From contig JAWWNJ010000081.1 in assembly GCA_037176885.1 (NCBI GenBank), positions 372,001-436,000 on the forward strand: DNA of 64,000 nucleotides. Direction: 5' to 3'. The translations under genes were made by a program, and so were the position numbers. A model generated the notes under the pieces. That model saw only the letters and a list, made by a program, of their open reading frames with translations. It was not told the origin of the DNA and ran no database searches. The stretch comes from Favolaschia claudopus. Lineage: Eukaryota; Basidiomycota; Agaricomycetes; Agaricales; Mycenaceae. Below are positions 32,951-45,170 of this stretch, piece by piece (the stretch's first letter is position 1; the number at the start of each line of letters is the position of its first letter).

Positions 32951-35441
32951 TTAACCGAGCAAATCGTCAAAGCCCGAAGACGACGACGAAGTCTGTGCTC
33001 CTCCCATTCCACCCATTCCCATACCCATGCCGCTACCCATCCCCATCCCCATGGTAGCAGGCTTCTGCTGCTGCCCACCCGACCCCCACAACCCCGCCAT
33101 CGCCTTCTCCTTCTCCAAATCCTTAATACTCTTCGTTCCCGTACCGGCACCAGGAGTAGCGGGTTTCGCAGGAGCACTCGAGCCGAGAGACATCGACCAC
33201 AGATCGTCGAAGCTCGCTGCAGGCTTGCTCGGCGCTGCAGGAGCAGGGGAACCCGTTTTGGCCATACCCATACCCATACCCATACCAGCTTGTGGAGACG
33301 CCATAGACGTCATGCCCAAGCCGGTGTAGTTGGGGGTCTGCGGCTGGAGCGGAGGCGACGATATGGACCCACCAACACGATGACCGGGTTGCATGGCTGG
33401 CTGCATTGGGGCACCCATCATGCCCATACCCGTGCGGGGAGGCTGCTGAGAGAAGGGAGACGACGCAGCGGGGGCAGGACTGGACGCGGTTTGAAGCAGG
33501 TTATGAAGGGATGGCTTCGCTGGCGCAGCTGTCACAGGAGCCATTCCCCCGAATGCAGACGGAGCTGGAGCCGGAGCGGCAGGCGAAGTGGGTGCAGCCT
33601 GGAAATCATCGAAATCGTCGTCTGGGGAAACACGAGCATATCAGCACAGAAAAGCATGCTCGATGCAGGGCACGTACCGTCGAGAAGACCACCAAGAGTA
33701 GCGGCGGGTGCAGGCGCATGCGCTGGGGTCGGCAGGCTCTTGTTGGTGGGAGGAGCTGGGGCTGGGATCGAGGCACCGAAGTCATCGTCGTCGGTGTCAA
33801 ACAAATTGACGGGCGGAGCAGGCGGGGGAGGTGGCGGGGGAGCAGTGCTTTTCCGTACCGGAGGGGGGCGTGTATTGACGGGTGATGTGGTCCGACCTCC
33901 GTTACCCATGTCGATCTCGTCGTCGCCCGCGTTGTACTCATCAAATCCACCGCCAGAACGACGCTCATCTCTGAATCCGGAAGAGCTGCCGCGTCCACCA
34001 CTGTAGCTGGAGCTACCTCCTCCCGAGTTGTAGTAGTCTGCGCGATGTGAGTAACAGTCAATGTTTAGCTGGTGGTTGGAAAATACGCACCGCTGACGCT
34101 GCCACTGCCACTGCCGCCTCCGCCACCTCCGCCGCCGTAACTCAGACTCTCGCTGCCGAAGCCTCCGTATCGCCCGCCACTGTCGCTGGCAAACGACATG
34201 CCTCCGTCGTTACCCGTGCCAACATACTTGTGTTTGTTGGCCTTCGCCTTCCGCCTCTCACCGCGGATTTTGTCCACGTCTGAAAGCAGCTCAACCAGTT
34301 CACGAGAGCGATTGCGGACTGCATGTAATTAAATCATCGCCCGAACCAACCTGTCAAAATGATTCATACCGTTTATTCCTTCGTCCTTGCCCTTGTCGTC
34401 GATGTAGTGAAAGTTGCGCAGCATTTTGATGGTGGATATGTGCGAGCGGGCATCATCTACGACGCGCTCAGAGCCGTTTTTGATGAGATATTCGAGTAGT
34501 TGCAAAGCCTTCATCGGGGTTAGCACTGCGGTTTGCCAGTCACGAACGATAGCCCACACCTTATATATTTGCCGCCATTGACGAGCTTCTTTTTCCATGA
34601 AACGAGAGTAGATACTGGGCATGATTTCATTGAAGTCAGGACTGTATTGTCGTGAGCCAGATAGACCGCGAAGCAGGAGAGAGACCAACTAGTTGAAAGT
34701 CCTGTGGAACTGTCAGACAAAGGAGAAGCGATTGCACGGGTTGTAGCGTACCGATTTGCGATATCTTGCATTAAGGTCGAACTTGCCCCCCTGGTATGAA
34801 TGTGTTAGTATGAGTGCATTGGCATGAAGCAAAAAAAGGAGACATGACGCCAGTAATCCCGTCGCCAGCAGAAGGGGATAGCCAGTGCCCAAACCCGAAA
34901 CACTCAGCCATTGCTGAACCAGCCACGTTAGCCTGAGGCACTCGAGCCCGTCGCGCAGAGGGTTTTCAACGATATCTGTCCCACGGATGCACAACTGCAT
35001 CTACGGGCCAGCTATAATTCGTTTGCGGATCCGAGCGGGTACGACAGGCAACTGCGCACCCCCGACCACGGTTCCGAGTCAACGCTGCACATTCCACCGG
35101 TCGGACGATGGCGCGGGAGCACGGAGACTCCGTAGCCTCGCTGGCTTCCCGACATACTTCCGTTCCGAAAAAATCCAGAGAAGAAATTCGGCATCCCGCT
35201 CGCCCTGTTCTTTGCCATTAGATGAACGAGGCTCACCAAGGGTCGTCGTTGGTAGCCTCTCTGACTTTTGCCTCGATTTCGCTGACGTTTAGAACGACGT
35301 TCTTCGCCTACAAATGGATAGATATTGGTCAAACTTTTTTGAGGAGTAACAGGATATTGGGCGGACCTGGTTGTACATGCTCTTGATATCGTACATCGTA
35401 ATCTGCGAGAGCGACGTTCCGAGCGCCTCGAGTCGATCCAT
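32951..35441 (-). CDS. ENTH-domain epsin-like clathrin adaptor
   Basis: Exon 1 is MDRLEALGTSLSQITMYDIK plus SMYNQ. Then KNVVLNVSEIEAKVREATND and DPW, GASSTLMQDIAN, FNEIMPSIYSRFMEKEARQW with RQIYK, ALQLLEYLIKNGSERVVDDA, STIKMLRNFHYIDDKGKDEG, and VRNRSRELVELLSDVDKIR with GERRKAKANKHKY. This is a full ENTH domain, which binds phosphoinositides on endosome/trans-Golgi membranes. The long tail is low-complexity, with Gly/Ser, Pro runs, VNLFDTDDDDFG (a clathrin/adaptor-binding type motif), MGMGMG repeats and FDDLLG at the very end. The plan fits Ent3/Ent5 or epsinR-type adaptors rather than plasma-membrane epsins, as no ubiquitin-interacting motif is seen. About nine introns. GTGACAGCGTGACACG lies 60-75 bp upstream. 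Confidence 0.85.
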
Positions 35442-35614
35442 GGTGGGCAACGAGCGAGCTCGACGTTCGCGGTGGCGGCGAGAAGACTGAGAGTAACGGC
35501 GTGACAGCGTGACACGATTGTCAACCTGAACCAACTTGAAACCTTGAAGGTGGCTAACGAGTATAGCTTCTGTGCACTCGATAACCTTCAATCTCCTTTT
35601 TCCATCTCAAAGCA

Positions 35615-37184
35615 ATGCTTCTTATGGGTATACGCCATGTGCGGACCAGCCAACAGAATTGTCTGCGAAGTTACCGCAACTTGTCCTCTCTTCCCACCCA
35701 CTTTACCCTGCCATCGGGCGATAAAATACCTTCTGTAGCTCTTGGTATGCGCTCGAGACTCTAAACCTCATCAATGTCAATTTTTCAAGGTGTATGGCAA
35801 GCAAAGAGGAACGAAGTGGGAAATGCGGTCATTGTACGCGAAAACCTTGTTTGTGTTGCAAAGCTGCACATCCGAGTCGTTCTAGGTGGCTCTTCAAGCG
35901 GGATACCGCCATATTGACGGCGCATGGATTTATCGCGTAAGGTCATCTATTTTTTCTCTACATTTGCTGATTTGAGTGTGTCAAGAATGAAGCGGAGGTT
36001 GGGAAAGCTGTTCAACGCAGTGGTTTACCCCGGGAGCAAGTCTGGCTAACGTCGAAGGTAAGCAGGTGACTCACGCAGTCAACAGCTCAGTTTAATATTC
36101 AGTAGCTTTGGAACTCGTTTCACGCGCCCGAGGATGTAGAGCCCGCTCTCGACGAGACTCTGACCAAATTGGACACAGAATACCTCGACTTGTATCTGAT
36201 TCACTGGTCAATTCCCCGAGTTTTACTTGTATCATCTACCGCTACTCAGCTTGTCTGTTTTGTAGGCCGCTCGCGAGGAAGGACGGTCAGCCGTATGACA
36301 AAGAGCTTACAGAAAACTCTTATCCCACCTGGCAAAAACTCGAAGAGATGGTTGCAAAGGGTAAGATTCGGAACATCGGCGTTAGCAAGTGCGTGATATG
36401 ATATTGTTTCCTTTACCTTTGATTTTCGTTAACATTTACTGGGTACAGCTTCAATGTCCGCAGGTATGTTGCACATCTATCCGGAACCCAGTCTACTGAC
36501 AGTTGTGTAGATTGGAAAACCTCTTTACAAACCCCCTCAAAATCCGTCCTGCAGTCAATCAGGTGGGCTGAGGTCGACACGATCATCGTTATCTGCAGAT
36601 AGCTTAACGCCAACCCGGGCCTGTAGGTTGAAATCAACTACTGGTTTCCCCAACCGGATCTTTTAAAGGTATGTGTAATCAATTTCGAAACCCGTCACCC
36701 ACACGCCATGCCTCTCAGTGGGCAAAAGAGCATGATCTCCTCCTGCAAGCATACTCTCCCCTCGGCGGCACAGGCAAAGTGAAGGATACCCTCACAGTCC
36801 CCGAAATTAAAGAGATTGGCGAAGAACTTGGGATGACTCCGGCACAGGTGGTAACATCTTGGCATATTCAGCGCGGGGTTCGTTGAACATTCATCCTTCC
36901 GTTGCCTTTTTCTCAATTTGCTCAATTATGAAAAATATAGACCAATGTACTTCCGAAGAGCGTTACGCCCTCACGCATCATTGAAAATTTCCAAGGTTCG
37001 GTTCTACGGTATCATATTGCTACTCTTTCCTTGTTGACTGACGATCTGTCTGTTCGGCGTCGTAGTGCGTGCTTTGCCCGACGAACTCTTCAACAAGCTG
37101 GAAACGGCCGCGACGACACACAAACCGTATAAGCGTTTCAATCCGAGTAAGGGTTGGGGCCTCGATTTTGATATCTTCGAATGA
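35615..37184 (+). CDS. Aldo-keto reductase
   Basis: The exons read [65 protein letters not shown] with [103 protein letters not shown] and [17 protein letters not shown], ending GLDFDIFE. The catalytic tetrad is complete: Asp and Tyr in HIDGAWIY, Lys in LTSK and His in LIHW; the C-terminal block binds NADPH. It reduces aldehydes or ketones in the cytosol; the substrate is unknown. The start at 35615 gives an N-terminal extension of about 28 residues before the usual family start, so a later or differently spliced start is possible. About ten short introns. Confidence 0.85.
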
Positions 37185-37434
37185 GTTCAATGTGTCTGTA
37201 GTTTCTTGATACGCATGTATAATTTCTCCTGGTTTCTGTAATGCGAAGTTTTGACAAGTAGTCGAGCCAGATAATCGGTGAGACCACTTGGTTGAGTTTT
37301 AGCATGCCTATGATATAGTCCAACCACCGCCACTACACAACAGTTCTCTCCACTGCCAGTGCATTGCAACTGCCGTCTTTTTGTGAGCCGACTTCCATAC
37401 ATACTGAATAAAAACTGAACTTAGCACTGTAGTA
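37185..37434. other. Intergenic region before MITE
   Basis: Nothing recognised between the reductase stop codon and the left end of the inverted-repeat element. Confidence 0.4.
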
Positions 37435-37890
37435 CAGTCAAATTCCACATAACCCATAGTTGTGGTCACCCATAATTCCTTCAAACCCATACATTTTGGC
37501 CGTCCACGCACCTCGTTCCCAATCAAAACCCATACAATTGCAGTACCCCATAATCCATAGTTTGGAGCGAGCATCCGCCAGCCAACTATATGGGTTTTGA
37601 GGGCAGCTTGGTGGACTGTATTTGTCCTACGTACGGTGAAGAGTCGAGCCTTGTGGCAGTGGAAGGGTGGTCTGAAGCATCCAGACACCGTTAAGATCGC
37701 TCTTGAGGCACTGTAGCAGTTCGAAGACCACGTTCCGGGCACTTTTCTCCGGTTTTTGGAGGGACACGACAGATTTTCGTCATTATGTAAGCGATTCGTG
37801 CAGGAATTTGAATACTTGGTAACCCATATCACCCTCTAACCCATACCCTGGACGTCCACCGAGGGCTATGGGTTATTAGGAATTCGACTG
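37435..37890. mobile_element. Tc1/mariner (pogo-like) MITE, 456 bp
   Basis: The left end CAGTCAAATTCCACATAACC at 37435 matches the reverse complement of the right end (GGTTATTAGGAATTCGACTG ending at 37890) with few mismatches over about 25 bp, and continues to CCATAG on both sides. TA flanks both ends (37433-37434 and 37891-37892). Inside, the ACCCATA word recurs, and a GGCCGTCCAC/GGACGTCCAC pair is inverted inside the two arms. No transposase is present. The CAGT...ends with TA targets fit the pogo/Tc1-mariner group. Confidence 0.75.
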
Positions 37891-37892
37891 TA

Positions 37893-38115
37893 GCAGCATT
37901 TATCCCAGAGTGAACGGCGAGTTGATTCCGTTTGTTCGATGCAAGGCTCCTTGCTCGTGAAGGTTGATGCTTCCAGGGATTCTCGCTCCAGATATACAAT
38001 GCTGAGAAACTCTAGATGCTTATAAAACACATACTCGGTGAAATATTCCATTTCTGATCATGATACACAGCATAGACATCGGATGTTCCAGACAAGAGTC
38101 GAATTATTTAACGGC
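37893..38115. other. Intergenic region after MITE
   Basis: Nothing recognised between the MITE and the 3-prime end of the monooxygenase gene. Confidence 0.4.
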
Positions 38116-39740
38116 CTACCGATTCACCCATGTATCCTGAGCCGATTTATCTGAAGTCCAAAGTTGAGCCAATTATTCCGGTAATCAACAGCGCACTTAC
38201 ATCCATAGATCTCGGTCATAAAAGCGTGCGAATCAAATCTTGCAAGAGAATTTAGCTCTAGTTGAAATCTGAATCGAGCCACTCACGGCTTTGCTGTCTT
38301 GCGCTCTTCCTCGCTAAGCAACCCCGCTACTTGGCGACTGGCGAACTGCACTTTGTGTGCACGCGGTATGCGGATTTGTTCAAAACGTTCGAGCGCAGTC
38401 GGAATCTGCGTAATAGAGGTGACTTCTCGTAGAAAAAAACCCAGTGCTTCCCCATCCTCAATGGCAATATTACATCCTTGACCAAAATCTGGAGACCGAT
38501 GAAATTAAGTGGGGTCAAGAGGTGAAGACGAACGAGGTGTAACCGCATGCGCCGCATCTCCGATAATAATAGCCTTCCCAGAACGCCATTTCGAAAGGCG
38601 ATCCAGATCCCGGATGCGCCAAACATCGGGAGGCGTGGCGTTGGCAAACATTTTTAGCACGCTAGGATGGAAATCAAGAAAGTCTTGAGCAGCACGTTCG
38701 GTCGTGACATCCTTGATGATACTACTTCCACTTTGCACAAAACCTTCTATCCAGGCATCCTCAGAATGATATGCAACCATCTGGAAATTTTTCGAGTCTG
38801 CGGGGTAGGCAACGACCCGGTGTGGCTTTCGCGGGTCAACCCCTTGGAAGGCGGCCATACCCGATTTCTCTCCGGTTTGGAAAGATAGTACGGGGTCGTC
38901 GCGTAAAACCTCTTTGGGCACAGTGCATAAATATGCAGCAAGCCCGCTTGGCGTTGCCGCAGCTCCAGCCCCCACATTGATCGCGCCGGTATCACAAGAT
39001 AAAACCGCTGCGCGTACAGCGGAATTGATTCCATCGGCACCCTGGTTGGGCATTTAGAAAGGGCTTAGGGCGATTAGTGCGATAGGCGTACAATGATAAG
39101 GTCCCCGGAATATGATTCGCCACCTTCAGTGGTTATTATACCCCGGTCCACGTCAATATCGGTGATTTTGACGTGTTCGATGATACGGGCGGGATGTCCT
39201 GGACGATGGGCTCCTGTAGCCAGACTATGCAGCTCAGCGTGCAGCCTGGATCGACGGGTGAATATAGTCGTCGTGCCACTAGATTTCTCTGTTAGTTATG
39301 GTCGATAATGTAACAAGCACAGACAAGGTTGCAAGGCTTTCGGAGAGAGTCTCGCGAATGAGTTTCCCATTCGCATCGCAGCCCCACACGTAGGTCAGGA
39401 CAGTGGCTTGTAAATGGGAGTCTTCAATCCCTTGCTCAAGCAATAGGCGATGTGTCTACAGGATAAATGTGTGTTCAGAATCAAAATAGATCGCCATACG
39501 AATGATAACGCACGTTAGGAGCAACAGAGATTGCATAGTCGTTTCTCTCAAAGTCTAGTTTATAGCGCTCTAGAACCTAGAGTAGCGTTACTTCAATACT
39601 TGACCCCGAACGCTATCGAACCTGTTCCAACAATGCCTCACCGTGACCTCATGTTTTTCCCGCAGGAATGCAGCTGCAGCCAAACCAGCTAAACCACCTC
39701 CCACAATCAGAATTCGAAGTCTAGCAGATTCATCGCCCAT
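38116..39740 (-). CDS. FAD-dependent monooxygenase (salicylate hydroxylase-like)
   Basis: The product starts MGDESARLRILIVGGGLAGL, with the GxGxxG dinucleotide motif, then AAAAFLREKHEVTVLE-like sequence. Middle exons give ARIIEHVKITDIDVDRGIIT, GANGINSAVRAAVLS and RKPHRVVAYPADSKNFQMVA. WRSGKAIIIGDAAHAVTP holds the second FAD-binding GD motif. The following exon reads FGQGCNIAIEDGEALGFFL, RIPRAHKVQFASRQVAGLLS and EEERKTAK, and the end is FDSHAFMTEIYGYKSAQDTW plus VNR. Such enzymes hydroxylate aromatic or similar small molecules with NAD(P)H and oxygen. The substrate is unknown. Several introns; stop at 38116-38118. It lies head to tail with the epoxide hydrolase (168 bp apart). Confidence 0.85.
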
Positions 39741-39908
39741 GGCAGAACGTCGAGGAGATGGTGGAGTGCGGAGACAAGGTGTATTAGGAAAACGTGATCG
39801 ATCTCAACCACCGCTACTCGGCACCGTGACATCCAAAGATTGTTAAACAATTCAATTGGCCATGCAATACAAAAATGACCAACATTTGACATACACTCAT
39901 TCCTTCCC

Positions 39909-41503
39909 TCATGCATAGCCAGTCTTGCCTGGAACGACTCCAAAAGCGGGGCCATTTCTTCCAAACATCTTTCTAACGTCGCCAACCAAAAGCTCCGGTT
40001 TTTCGTGTGATATAAAATGCCCTCCTTCTTCATGTTGCGCTTCAAATACAACATTGCCTAAGAGTCTCTTCCAACTGGTACACGAAGAATTGATTTTTGC
40101 TAAGGAAGGCGAAGGAGAGAAATGAACGTACATTCTAGGCGCAACGATAACATCTTTCGGGAAGTAAGACATTCCGTATGGTATCGTCGGGGCTTCGGCC
40201 GGTGAGAGAAATCTCTTGTCGCCATTGTGAAGTTCATAGTAAATGCGCAAAGACGCTGCAGGTCCTGGGCCAGAAAAATAGTAGCTGGATACCCACGTAA
40301 GGACTGTCGCGGTATTTGAATACACGGGTAAGGAAATCGAACGTGGTGGAAAGACAAACTTTCGTCATCGTCCCATGGATAGTCGTCGGTCCATGCAATG
40401 AATTTTTCGTATAGCCAAGCTAGAAGGCCGACTGGCGAGTCGGCCAAGGAATATCCCAGCGTCTGCGGCTTAGTCGAATGTTCGTGGTAATAGCCTCGTC
40501 CGCTTTTTTCGAACCATTCTGAGCGTGCCAATCCTGCCTTTTCCCATTCTGTGCGAGGGGTCACCAAGTCCAGAATATATGCTACGGGACTCGCGAAAAA
40601 TGAGGGGCGTGTTGCTCTACACCATTGTCAAAAAAAAACATGACTCCAGAGACAAGCTCAAGAGGTTTCTCACATCGGAAAGTTGGTGTGCCAGGCCTTG
40701 CTATGCTTCCCACCGTAATTTTTCGCAATGCGTCTCGTTATTTGGAAACCAAGATCGCCTCCTTGAGTCACTGCAAGCGGTGTGAATGAAAAATCATGGC
40801 TCAAAAACTCCGAACGCACCATATTGTGGGTAGCCCAATGCAAGCATCTAGGGAAATCATTCAGAGACCAAGGAGAAACTGTAGTACTTTTTGAATACCA
40901 GTTTATTTCCAACCTAGAAGCTCTGGCTGTGAGTCATTGTGAAGCTTGGAAGCACTCAATGAAAGCCGTACCTCGGCATATTGGTCCAACCGAAAGCCTT
41001 TCTTTTTCGGCGCCTCTGACCAACCATAACCGGGTAAACCAAGGGCGACAACATGGAAGCTAGGGAATTCTGGCGAGGATTGGACCAATAGCGGCAGAAT
41101 CTTCCGGATTTCAAGAAAATTGCCGGGCCCTAGTAGACAAGAGTCAATGGCTCAAGACAGCGGACTTATCGACATGCGACATACATCCATGCACGAACAA
41201 CAAAGGAATCGCATCGGGAACCGTGCTCTTCTGATGCACGTAGTGAATCGTGAGCGTTCCGTGGCCTTCTACAGAAATTGGACGAGTGAACTGAGGCAGC
41301 TCTGCATTGATTTGGGCTTCATGCGCCTTCCAATCGTATTCATTTTGCCATCTATCCACTAGACGTCGGATATGGCCCAGCGGAGCACCGTAGTCCCATC
41401 CTGCATCATCAAGCTCATCCGGAAACCGCGTCAAACGCAGCTTTTGACGAAGCTCGTTGATCTCGTCGTCGGAGACGGAGATTTTAAAGGTGGACTCGGC
41501 CAT
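39909..41503 (-). CDS. Epoxide hydrolase (EHN-type, alpha/beta fold)
   Basis: Exon 1 starts MAESTFKISVSDDEINELRQ and carries the EHN domain (RLTRFPDELDDAGWDYGAPL, WKAHEAQINAELPQF, IHYVHQKS). LLFVHG and PGNFLEIRKILPLL follow, the oxyanion-hole region, then VVALGLPGYGWSEAPKKKGF. VTQGGDLGFQITRRIAKNYG holds the nucleophile Asp, and HEEGGHFISHEKPELLVGDV the catalytic His. It ends VVPGKTGYA plus TGA at 39909. The family opens epoxides to diols, in detoxification or secondary metabolism. No secretion signal. The exon around 40100-40570 should carry the tyrosines of the cap domain; not checked in detail. Together with the FAD monooxygenase and reductase it forms a small oxidative-enzyme group. Confidence 0.8.
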
Positions 41504-42410
41504 GGTTCAGAATGACGCTATGGCAGGAAGCTTGAATGACGAGGGCAAGTCTCGGAGTTTATACCTCTTGCTGGAAACCCTTTTATACCCGCTACTGGCC
41601 TGGTGGTGGTTCAAATGGACCCTCCGAGTCGGCCGACGGAATCGGACGGAATCGCAAGCGTTTTAGTCAGTTTTCCCACGAAAACGGCAGAAGCCGAGGC
41701 TCGCGAACAGTAACATTACACATGACCGTGACGGCGTGACAGCCAACTCCGGCACCCTTTTTACAAATACCCGATTTGTGCAGAACCGACTGGTCTTTAT
41801 GAGAGCAATGTCAGCAGAATAGTCCGGAATCTATGGCGAATTATCTCTGCATAATTCGGCTTAAACCTCCCGCTGGAGTCAGCAACCGCGTTCGTTTACT
41901 TTTGATTTAGTCGCGTGGCTTAGACGGTCTGATTGAATACCGCGATGCCTTCAAGCAAGTAGCCCTACAAGAGTTTTGTTGTCAAACCTTTTGAATTTAG
42001 AACTCTCACAGAGATCGCAAGGTCTACCGACTCGGCAAGATTATTATTCGATGTCGATCACCAGAATTCCTCGATTATTCGATGTCTTTGTTACAACAAG
42101 GTGAAGACCTACAGGTGATAGAGCCTCTTACAGCTCTTACGCAGAACACAATTGGTCAGGATGGATGCCGTGCAAAGACGGTCAGTACGGGGAAATTTTG
42201 GGGAAAGTCCGGCCCGTTATTGAGGTCTTTCCCGTCAGCATTAGGATTGGGCATCCAGACAGAACAAAATGCACTCACACATTCTCCTCCAATGTGTTCA
42301 CAAAGGTGTCTTGAGGCTCAGATCGAGGGGAAACCGCCGATGTGTCACACAGAAGAGCAACAGATGTTAAGTAATTTCGTGAGGACAGCCTCGAAAGCCA
42401 GTTAAATTTG
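41504..42410. other. Intergenic region
   Basis: Contains the motif TGACCGTGACGGCGTGAC (41723-41740) about 220 bp before the epoxide hydrolase start. A repeated ATTATTCGATGTC occurs near 42043 and 42073. No gene recognised. Confidence 0.4.
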
Positions 42411-43865
42411 TCAATGCCTAGGGTTCTCCTCCAACCAGCGTTCCATAATCTCGGCCAAGTCCCACGGTAAAGTTGCAATCTCCGAAAAACGCCGTCGAGC
42501 TTCGTACTGCGCATTCTGGACAACACGAAGAACGATCGATTCCTGCGCGTGCTTTTGAAGTTCTCGAATGTACGTGTCTCTGAAATGCTGGGCCTCCGCT
42601 GGCTTCCGGATACCCAGACCTCCGAGGCGACTGAACCAGCGAGGGTAACAGATCAGCGCCCATAGAGGCACAGTTAGCGAGGACTCCCAGTTTATCACTG
42701 ATAATATTCTTCCAGCATCTGGACCTCTTGAGCAAAACAGAAAGTTCCTGATAAATGATGAATAAGATGCGTCAGAGAATTAGGACAAAAAATACTTCGG
42801 ACTCAAGTCGATATTGCCCAAAACAAAGGGCCCACCGGCACATTGATCAAACGGGTCGTCTTTGGAATCAGGAATGCGGTCAAGAAATTGCGGAAGTACT
42901 CGCTTGGCCAATTTCAACCGGCTTTCGCAGCCATGTCTCCGGGGCGACGTCTCCTTCGCAAGGCCAGGCAATTTGTCGAGGAATTGTATTTCGTCTTCGA
43001 CCGAGGCACGAAGCCACTGCGCGGTGGTTTTCCAAGGTCCCCGGTCGTGTTCAAAAGCTGCCGTGCGAGCCGCTGATTCCAACTTGGACCAACTTACCGG
43101 ACCGAGAACGAAGCCGACGGGTACCTGCGATGCCTGAGTATCACTGAACTTGAAATAAATCGATCCGATGGCCTTGAAATGCAGTTGCGATAACCGGCTA
43201 ATAATAGTCGCCAAATCTCGGACGCCGATAAGTTTGGTTTGCAGCGGGAGACTTTCCCAAGGCACCCCATCATGGTTCATGTCCATGCCCATAGTCTTTT
43301 AAGTAAATAGTATATTAGCAATGAACCTCTTCGAATTGAATCAACGTCGAGTACCCACAAAGGAGACTACAGAAAACGCTTCGCCGATAACATTGTTCCG
43401 TGTAGGACAGTAGCCATAGACTATTGGGACGGGGACGTCTGGACATTTCTGCCTCACGTAAACCATTGTCGCAACCTGAATAACCAGATGGAGTGAATTC
43501 TACGGTATGCCAACGAGCAATTGCCCACCTCTGATTCCAGACTGATGTCAGATCTTGTCTTAAGGTCCCTAGCCACTCGAGCAAGCACCCATCTCGGAAG
43601 ATGCGAGGCCTCCGACACATCAAGCTCGAGGAGGTATACCTAATACGATATTGAGTAAATTCAAAGTCTTATCTACCGAGAAACGTCTCAAATTACACAC
43701 CTCGTTGTGGGCGCTATACGAATACACTTCGGTAGGCGTTATGCAGCCAACACCGAATAGATTGCGCGTGATCACCGAAAATTGGGTCATATCCGGGATC
43801 GAGACAGGTTTTCGGCCTTTCCTGGATGGTACATGGAGGAGAAAAGGAAATTTCCAAGGGTCCAT
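42411..43865 (-). CDS. APH-fold kinase-like protein with altered metal site
   Basis: The minus-strand exons read CITPTEVYSYSAHNE, VYLLELDVSEASHLPRWVLA with RVARDLKTRSDISLESE, VATMVYVRQKCPDVPVPIVY with GYCPTRNNVIGEAFSVVSF, TMGMDMNHDGVPWESLPLQT and LSQLHFKAIGSIYF. After these come FVLGNIDLSPK and NFLFCSRGPDAGRILSVINW, with ESSLTVPLWALICYPRWF, ending MERWLEENPRH. This order (VARV, SEVATM, PVP-Y, PWE, L..LHF, FVL..D....N, I.WE) is that of the fungal phosphotransferase (APH) family. The catalytic-loop Asp and Asn are kept (NIDLSPKN), but the usual H before D is N, and the DFG-like IDWE is INWE. Possible start ATGs are 43865 or, in frame, 43790. Substrate unknown; it may be a weak or dead kinase. 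Confidence 0.65.
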
Positions 43866-45170
43866 CGAGTGTTTAGGGCCTTAGAGGGAGAAAATGCAGT
43901 AGAATGTTCCGGACACCTTGCATTGCGCTCGTGGTCTATTGGGAAATGGCTAACGCCGGTGGCGGAGTCGAGGGAACTGTCATTCCCCGGCAAAACGCGA
44001 GCGAGTACAACATCTATTAAAATTCGGCAGGGTCGTCACGGCAAAGTCCTTGTCCAAAATATAAAGGGCTTCGTGTGAGAACTGGAAAGCATTCAGGTGA
44101 GCGTGTTCTTGGCACTCTAAGTATAGCGGCGAGACTTGATCGATGATCCGGATCGCGGTCATGAATTCGGTTGAAAACAATGGAAGTGAGTACGCCGTTC
44201 AACTGAAAGGTCATCAGGGAGAGCGCGTGAATTTCCGAGATGCTGGAACGGCGATATGATGAATTTTTGAGACCGCGTTGCATTACGTTGTCACTTTGAG
44301 CTTCAATGTTTAGCATGCCAGAATCCGCCAGAAGAGAGATCGTCGAGTCTTCTCGAGTTCTTGCTTCTCTCGGCTTTCTCCAGTTGTCCGAGTCTGTAGG
44401 TCTTATCAAGGTCATCGCGCAAATCATGGAAATGGAAATAATATTTATACGTTAAACCCAAGGCTCCGTTGCACAAGACGTGTTCTGCAGCCATTGCCTG
44501 GATACTTGAGTAATTGATTAGCTATATGTTGCTATACTGGAGAGGCTGGGTCCTTCACATTCAATGCCTGGTCTTTTTCGACCCGACTCGGATCCGGAAC
44601 TTCGTCCGCCTAGACCTGTAGAGAGACTTGCTGACGAATAAGAGGTGTGTTGGGATGAGGGCGACCAATGGTCGTCGAGTCGAGAAGCAAGGAAACTGTC
44701 CCACCAACACCCAGCAGAAAAGCGAACACGAAATCCGAGTTCAAAGCGCGTCAGGTCACATACGTGACGTCTGATCTGGAGTGACCAAGGTAATCAACAA
44801 ATAACGTAATTACGCCCTTCTGCTGCTTCGACTTGGCTTCTACATGCGTACTCTCGTTGAGCTCGTTTCTAAAGCTTTAAAAAAGCATTTCGGCTGAAGT
44901 CCGAAGCATACTAGTAGGGGGCACCACGGTAAGATACTGAATACAGAAACAACTACATACATATGTTTTCCAAAATCACCTCGAACTTTGGCAACCCAGT
45001 CAGACACTGAGTGGAATTGAGGTTCCAGGCGAAACGGAAACTGTACACCGCGACAAGCTGAAGAAGTAGCAAGAAGAGCTTGCTAACTCAGCAGCTCCAG
45101 CCTCCCGCTACTGACAAAGAATAACGACCCAGTGAACTGGTGACAGCAACATTGGCATCCCTGCTACTGA
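43866..45170. other. Intergenic region
   Basis: Minus-strand open stretches at 44017-44494 carry no recognisable domain. They might hold a 5-prime exon of the APH-like gene, but no splice could be supported. Confidence 0.35.

Noticed and set aside
33240..33300. CCCATACCCATACC repeat as a satellite
   Set aside because: It encodes the MGMGMG tail of the ENTH protein and is explained by coding sequence.
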